Below are positions 59,944 through 64,000 of a DNA stretch of 64,000 nt, piece by piece. The notes under the pieces were generated by a model that made no database searches, had not been told where the DNA came from, and saw only the letters and a program-made list of their open reading frames with translations. This DNA is from Serratia marcescens (lineage in GTDB: Bacteria; Pseudomonadota; Gammaproteobacteria; Enterobacterales; Enterobacteriaceae). Made by a program: the position numbers and the translations under genes. How positions within the stretch are numbered: position 1 is the first letter of the stretch; every line of letters begins with the position of its first letter. The stretch covers positions 4,836,001-4,900,000 of the forward strand of contig NZ_VFMJ01000001.1 of assembly GCF_006715005.1 (NCBI RefSeq), written 5' to 3'.

Positions 59944-62258
59944 CAGTGGCAGCTCCCCTTGGCACCCTGGCAACAGGCCGCCGGCGTAGCGTTGCCCAGG
60001 CGAACCGTGACGCGGCTACGCGCCCGGCGCAGGCCGAACAGCACCAGCAGGTTCACCAGTACCACCACCAGGATCGCCGTCAGGCTGTACTGCGGGTGTT
60101 GGTTGAAGGTGGCCACCTGATAGAACAGCGTCGCCAGCGAGTAGGCCACGTTCAGCCCCCACAGAATAGAGAAGGTCATCCAGCCGCGGCTCGATTCACG
60201 GGCGATGGCGCCCATCACCGAGACGCAAGGCACATACAGCAGCACGAAGATCAGGTAGCTGTAGGCGGAGATGCCGGAGCCGAATTTGCTGCTCATCACG
60301 CCCATCGAGCCGACGCCCATCTCGCCGTCGCCCTTGCTGGCTTCGATGGGGTTGGAGAGTACGCTCAGGCTGAAGGTGTTTTTCAGGCCGTCCCAGGTTT
60401 CGTTCAGCGCGCCGCCCAGCTCATCGAGCAGGTTGAAGTTGGCGGCGTCGAACGCCTCTTTGTTGATGTGCTCGGCGGTGTACAGCGTATTCAGCGTGCC
60501 GACCACCACTTCTTTCGCCATCGCGCCGGTCACCAGACCGACGGTGGCCTGCCAGTTATCGCTGTGGACGCCCATCGGCTGCAGCAGCGGCGTCAGCACT
60601 TTGGAAACTGAGGCCAGCGCGGAGTCGTTGATATTGTCGACCGTCTTGCCGCTGAACGAGAAGCTGTTCAGGCCGCCGATGAATATGCTGGCCACCACGA
60701 TCACCTTACCGGCGCGCAACACGAAGCCTTTCAGCCGCTGCCAGGTTTGCAGCAGCAGGCTTTTCAGGTGCGGCACGTGGTAAACCGGCAGCTCCATCAC
60801 GAACGGCGAGGCTTCGCCGCGCATGAGGGTGTATTTGAGCACCAGGCCGGTGAGGATCGCCACCGCAATGCCGAGCATGTACAGCGAGAACACCACCCCG
60901 GCGCCGTCCTGGCCGAAGAAGGCGGCGGCGAACACCGCGAAGATCGCCAGACGGGCGCCGCACGACATGAACGGCGCCATCATGATGGTAATCAGGCGTT
61001 CGCGCTGGGCGTCCAGCGTCCGGGCGCCCATGATGGACGGCACGTTGCAGCCGAAACCGACGATCAGCGGCACGAAGGATTTGCCCGGCAGCCCGAGCGC
61101 CTGCATCAGGCGGTCCATCACGAACGCCGCGCGCGCCATGTAACCGGAGTCTTCCAGGAAGGACAGGAACAGGTACATCATGCCGATCTGCGGCACCAGC
61201 GGCAGCACGGTGTTGATGCCGCCGCCGACGCCCTGCGCCAGGAAAACGGTCAGCCAGTCGGGGAAGTGCAGGGTGTAGCCGAGCCACTGAATGCCCTGAA
61301 TGAAGATCGCCGCCGAGCCGATATCGAAGATCGGCTGCAGCGCGCCGCCGATGTTGATCGCCAGCAGGAACATCAGGTACATCACCAGCAGGAAGATCGG
61401 CACGCCCAGCCAGCGGTTGAGAATCACTTTATCCAGCATCTCGGTCAGGCGGTTGGGCATCGCCTGCTGCGAGTTGCTGACCGCGTCGCACAGGGTGGCG
61501 ATAGACTGGTAGCGCGCGTCGGCGATCACCAGCGCCGGGTCTTCTTGCTGTTGCTGTTGCAATGCCTGGATAGCCGCAGGCAGCAGCGCGACGGCGGGGC
61601 CGGCCAGCCGGTGGCTGTAGATGTCGCCTTCCAGCATCTGCAGCGCCAGCCAGCGGCGCTGTACTGCCGGCAGCGTTTGCGGCATGGCGTCGCTCAGCGT
61701 GGCGACCGCTTTCAGCAATAACGGCGGATAGTTCACCAGCGCCTGCTGTTCGTTGATGTGATGATTGTCGATCATCTGCTTCAGCACGCCGATGCCGTCG
61801 GCGCGGGTGGAGACCATCGGCACCACCGGGCAGCCGAGGCGCGCCGACAGCGCGGCGACGTCGATATCGATATGCTGGCTTTTGGCGATGTCGAGCATGT
61901 TCAGCGCCACGATGCAGGGAATGCCCAGCTCCAGCAGCTGTAGCGTCAGATAGAGGTTGCGCTCGAGGTTGGAGGCGTCGACCACGTTGATCAGCAGATC
62001 GGCGTCGCCGCTCAAAATGTAGTGACAGGCGATCTGCTCATCGAGCGAGGTTTGCTCTGAAATGGTGGTCAGGGAATAGGTGCCCGGCAAATCGACCAGC
62101 CGCACGTCGGACTGCGGGGTGGCGAAATGGCCTTCTTTGCGTTCGACCGTCACGCCCGCCCAGTTGCCGACCCGTTGGCGTGCGCCGGTCAGCTGGTTGA
62201 ACAGCGTGGTTTTGCCGGAGTTCGGGTTACCGATTAAGCCGATGGTGAGTTTTTTCAT
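59943..62258 (-). CDS. feoB: Ferrous iron transporter FeoB
   Basis: A 771-residue inner-membrane Fe(II) transporter. The N-terminal G domain has G1 GNPNSGKTTLFNQLTG, G3 DLPGTYSL and G4 LNMLD, followed by a GDI-like helical part. The membrane region has gate-type helices, with the conserved VPLIVGFGCNVPSIMGAR and MMAPFMSCGARL (metal-relevant Cys). Length is close to E. coli FeoB (773). It sits 72 bp after feoA. Confidence 0.96.
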   Translation of the reverse strand: MKKLTIGLIGNPNSGKTTLFNQLTGARQRVGNWAGVTVERKEGHFATPQSDVRLVDLPGTYSLTTISEQTSLDEQIACHYILSGDADLLINVVDASNLERNLYLTLQLLELGIPCIVALNMLDIAKSQHIDIDVAALSARLGCPVVPMVSTRADGIGVLKQMIDNHHINEQQALVNYPPLLLKAVATLSDAMPQTLPAVQRRWLALQMLEGDIYSHRLAGPAVALLPAAIQALQQQQQEDPALVIADARYQSIATLCDAVSNSQQAMPNRLTEMLDKVILNRWLGVPIFLLVMYLMFLLAINIGGALQPIFDIGSAAIFIQGIQWLGYTLHFPDWLTVFLAQGVGGGINTVLPLVPQIGMMYLFLSFLEDSGYMARAAFVMDRLMQALGLPGKSFVPLIVGFGCNVPSIMGARTLDAQRERLITIMMAPFMSCGARLAIFAVFAAAFFGQDGAGVVFSLYMLGIAVAILTGLVLKYTLMRGEASPFVMELPVYHVPHLKSLLLQTWQRLKGFVLRAGKVIVVASIFIGGLNSFSFSGKTVDNINDSALASVSKVLTPLLQPMGVHSDNWQATVGLVTGAMAKEVVVGTLNTLYTAEHINKEAFDAANFNLLDELGGALNETWDGLKNTFSLSVLSNPIEASKGDGEMGVGSMGVMSSKFGSGISAYSYLIFVLLYVPCVSVMGAIARESSRGWMTFSILWGLNVAYSLATLFYQVATFNQHPQYSLTAILVVVLVNLLVLFGLRRARSRVTVRLGNATPAACCQGAKGSCH

Positions 62259-62330
62259 AGTTCAGCGTGTCGTCTTCAAGGAGAACAGCGCCGGCGCAAG
62301 GGCGCGTCGGCAAACGGAGGGCGCGCCGGC

Positions 62331-62555
62331 TCAGGACTGGCCGTCGAGCTGCAGCAGCGCCAGATCCTTCCTGCGAAGCACCAGGCTGACGCGGCGAGTT
62401 TTAATTTCTATCGGATCGCCCAGCGGCGCGACGCGCACCACGTCGAACGAAGAGCCGGGCAGCATGCCGAGCGATAACAGTTTCTGGCGATAGGCCGGCG
62501 CAATTTCACCGGAAAAGCCGACGATCTTATACGTGTGTTTAGGTTGAAGCTGCAT
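62331..62555 (-). CDS. feoA: FeoA, SH3-like partner of FeoB
   Basis: A 74-residue cytoplasmic SH3-fold protein required for Fe(II) uptake. [20 protein letters not shown] and [21 protein letters not shown] match E. coli FeoA. The ATG at 62555 follows GGAAGG; the frame continues upstream without support. It is the first gene of feoABC, with a Fur box about 120-140 bp upstream. Confidence 0.94.
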   Translation of the reverse strand: MQLQPKHTYKIVGFSGEIAPAYRQKLLSLGMLPGSSFDVVRVAPLGDPIEIKTRRVSLVLRRKDLALLQLDGQS

Positions 62556-62675
62556 GTGATTAACCTTCCGGGTGCCGATGAGCATCGGGCTGATGATAAT
62601 TGGACGTTGCCGGCGAAAATGCCACGCCGTCGGCGGTATTCATCCATAAGGTCATGCAATAAAGTGAGCGAAAAT

Positions 62676-62694
62676 AATAGTAATTATCATTATC
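62676..62694 (-). promoter_or_regulatory. Fur box upstream of feoABC
   Basis: On the minus strand GATAATGATAATTACTATT matches the 19-bp Fur consensus GATAATGATAATCATTATC at its first twelve and several later positions. Confidence 0.8.
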
Positions 62695-63127
62695 GCATTC
62701 AATACAAAAAGTAAGGGTATTGTAACCAATTATTATGGCGACGACAGTTTTTGATGGCGTTGCCTTGATTAACGACGTTTTACCACCGCTTGCGAGCGGG
62801 AACAAATGAGAATGGCGAGTTAAATCAGTTACGTATTTGTAGCCGAGTTTTCTCGTTTGCAAATACCGATGGTTTTTTCCCCTTATTTATTTCCGCCCAA
62901 AGGCAATTCAATAACATTATTCCGGCGTAATGCGAGCGGTAACCATTTGTGTTTCGTTCACAATTTGCGAGATGAAATAGGCGTGTTAACGAAGTTGTTA
63001 ATAAATGGCTGCGGAGAGGATTTTTGTTGCCTGAATAATGGGAGGGCGGTCACGCAGGAACGGGAAATAAAAAGATGACGGTTTATTGAGACGGGTCAAA
63101 AAATGCCGCAAGTTTTATTCGTCAGCA

Positions 63128-63149
63128 AGGGCGGAGCAGGCTCCGCCCT
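63128..63149 (-). terminator. Hairpin after tex
   Basis: AGGGCGGAGC and GCTCCGCCCT form a 10-bp stem, 12 bp past the tex stop. The T-rich stretch comes only later, so termination may be imperfect. Confidence 0.6.
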
Positions 63150-63161
63150 GTCGGTTCCGAC

Positions 63162-64000
63162 TTAGCGTTTCTTACCGAACGCCGCCGCCAGCGCGTCGCC
63201 CATGGCGCTGTTGCCGGCCGGCGCCGCGTTGCGCGGTTTGGCCTTGTTGCCGCCCGCCGAACGGTTGGCGTTGTCGCGTGCCTGCGCTGGCGCGTTGCCG
63301 CCGCGGCGCGGTGAACCTTCGCCCGGCTGCTCATCCAGACGCATGCTCAGCGCGATGCGTTTACGCTGCAGATCGACTTCCATCACCTTCACTTTGACAA
63401 TGTCGCCGGCCTTCACCACGGTGTGCGGATCTTCAACGAACTTGTCCGCCAGCGAGGAGATGTGCACCAGGCCGTCCTGATGCACGCCGATATCCACGAA
63501 GGCACCGAAGTTGGTGACGTTGGTGACCGATCCTTCCAGGATCATGCCCACCTGCAGATCGTTGAGGGTTTCCACCCCTTCGGCAAAGGTCGCGGTTTTG
63601 AACTCAGGGCGCGGATCGCGGCCCGGTTTCTCCAGCTCTTTCAGGATATCGGTGACCGTCGGTACGCCGAATTTGTCGTCGGTGAAATCGACCGCTTTCA
63701 GGCTGCGCACCGCCGAAGCGTTGCCCATCAGGTCCTGCAGCGCCTGCTCGGTGGCGGCCAGAATGCGCTGCACCACCGGGTAGGCTTCCGGGTGAACGGT
63801 GGAGGCGTCCAGCGGGTTGTCGCCGTGGTTGATGCGCAGGAAGCCGGCGCACTGTTCGAAGGCTTTCGGCCCCAGGCGGCTGACTTTCAGCAGCTGTTCG
63901 CGGTTGCTGAAGCGGCCGTTCTCGTCGCGCCAGTTGACGATATTTTGCGCCATCATGCGCGTCAGGCCGGCCACGCGGGTCAGCAACGGCACCGACGCGG
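63162..64000 (-). CDS. tex: Transcription accessory protein Tex (YhgF), C-terminal part
   Basis: Only the last 279 or so residues are in the window; the frame runs off the right edge without a start. Visible are helix-hairpin-helix repeats ([24 protein letters not shown]), the YqgF-to-S1 linker, and an S1 RNA-binding domain ([20 protein letters not shown] and [19 protein letters not shown]). The basic, low-complexity tail has [20 protein letters not shown] and ends in AAFGKKR. Tex binds nucleic acid and affects transcription. Its place next to feoA agrees with E. coli. Confidence 0.93.
   Translation of the reverse strand, partial: ASVPLLTRVAGLTRMMAQNIVNWRDENGRFSNREQLLKVSRLGPKAFEQCAGFLRINHGDNPLDASTVHPEAYPVVQRILAATEQALQDLMGNASAVRSLKAVDFTDDKFGVPTVTDILKELEKPGRDPRPEFKTATFAEGVETLNDLQVGMILEGSVTNVTNFGAFVDIGVHQDGLVHISSLADKFVEDPHTVVKAGDIVKVKVMEVDLQRKRIALSMRLDEQPGEGSPRRGGNAPAQARDNANRSAGGNKAKPRNAAPAGNSAMGDALAAAFGKKR

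Larger units (their letters stand above)
62556..63161. promoter_or_regulatory. feoA-tex intergenic region
   Basis: A 606-bp AT-rich gap. It contains the feoA Fur box (62676-62694) and the tex terminator hairpin near 63128-63149. TTGATTAACGAC at 62766 is at most half an FNR site. A 73-codon frame at 62857-63078 lacks a ribosome site and recognisable features; I see no gene. Confidence 0.6.

Noticed and set aside
62857-63078. 73-codon frame upstream of feoA
   Set aside because: No ribosome site and no family resemblance; lies in AT-rich regulatory DNA.

Overview
The window looks like a chromosomal segment of a GC-rich enterobacterium. The protein families and gene order (feoABC-tex, bioH-gntX-nfuA, malT/malPQ, glpEGR, glgBXCAP-asd-yhgN-gntK, gntR-yhhW-ryhB-yhhY) follow the Escherichia coli 75-77 min region. 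Base composition and the extra inositol, ascorbate and fimbrial blocks suggest Serratia, probably the S. marcescens group. The genus is an inference; no search was run. I saw no tRNA or rRNA gene, IS element, prophage or CRISPR array.

Layout. (1) 1-3.9 kb: two tandem pilin genes on the minus strand, whose operon continues past the left edge. Across a 757-bp AT-rich spacer lies a divergent three-gene unit: a small lipoprotein, a coiled-coil periplasmic FKBP-like protein with a degenerate active site, and a PapI/FaeA-like regulator. This is the least ordinary part of the window. (2) 4.1-5.5 kb: fetAB exporter. (3) 5.6-20.1 kb: a full myo-inositol regulon (iolI, iolT, iolA, iolB, iolR, iolC, iolD, iolG, iolH, iolE) with a RelE/ParE-type toxin-antitoxin pair inside it. 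(4) 20.1-22.9 kb: a Tat-exported P1-family peptidase, the acetyltransferase gene yhhY, the small RNA RyhB with a Fur box, and pirin yhhW. (5) 23.2-28.4 kb: gntR, gntT, gntK, yhgN, asd. (6) 28.9-38.5 kb: the glycogen operon glgBXCAP. (7) 38.5-42.4 kb: glpD, glpR, glpG, glpE, all on the minus strand. (8) 42.5-49.2 kb: the L-ascorbate regulon ulaR, ulaG / ulaABCDEF. (9) 49.2-56.9 kb: malT / malPQ. (10) 57-64 kb: nfuA, gntX, bioH, a DUF1471 protein, feoABC and the end of tex.

How the genes work together. The iol enzymes take inositol to dihydroxyacetone phosphate and acetyl-CoA. The ula enzymes take ascorbate to D-xylulose 5-phosphate. The gnt genes feed gluconate into 6-phosphogluconate. glg and mal handle alpha-glucans, and glp handles glycerol 3-phosphate. 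Iron control links RyhB, feoABC, nfuA and perhaps fetAB. Regulatory DNA is unusually readable: a perfect 32-bp GntR operator, two UlaR-type repeats 232 bp apart, Fur boxes at ryhB and feoA, GlpR and CRP sites before glpD, a MalT box before malP, and a recurring ATGAAAT word in the iol promoters.
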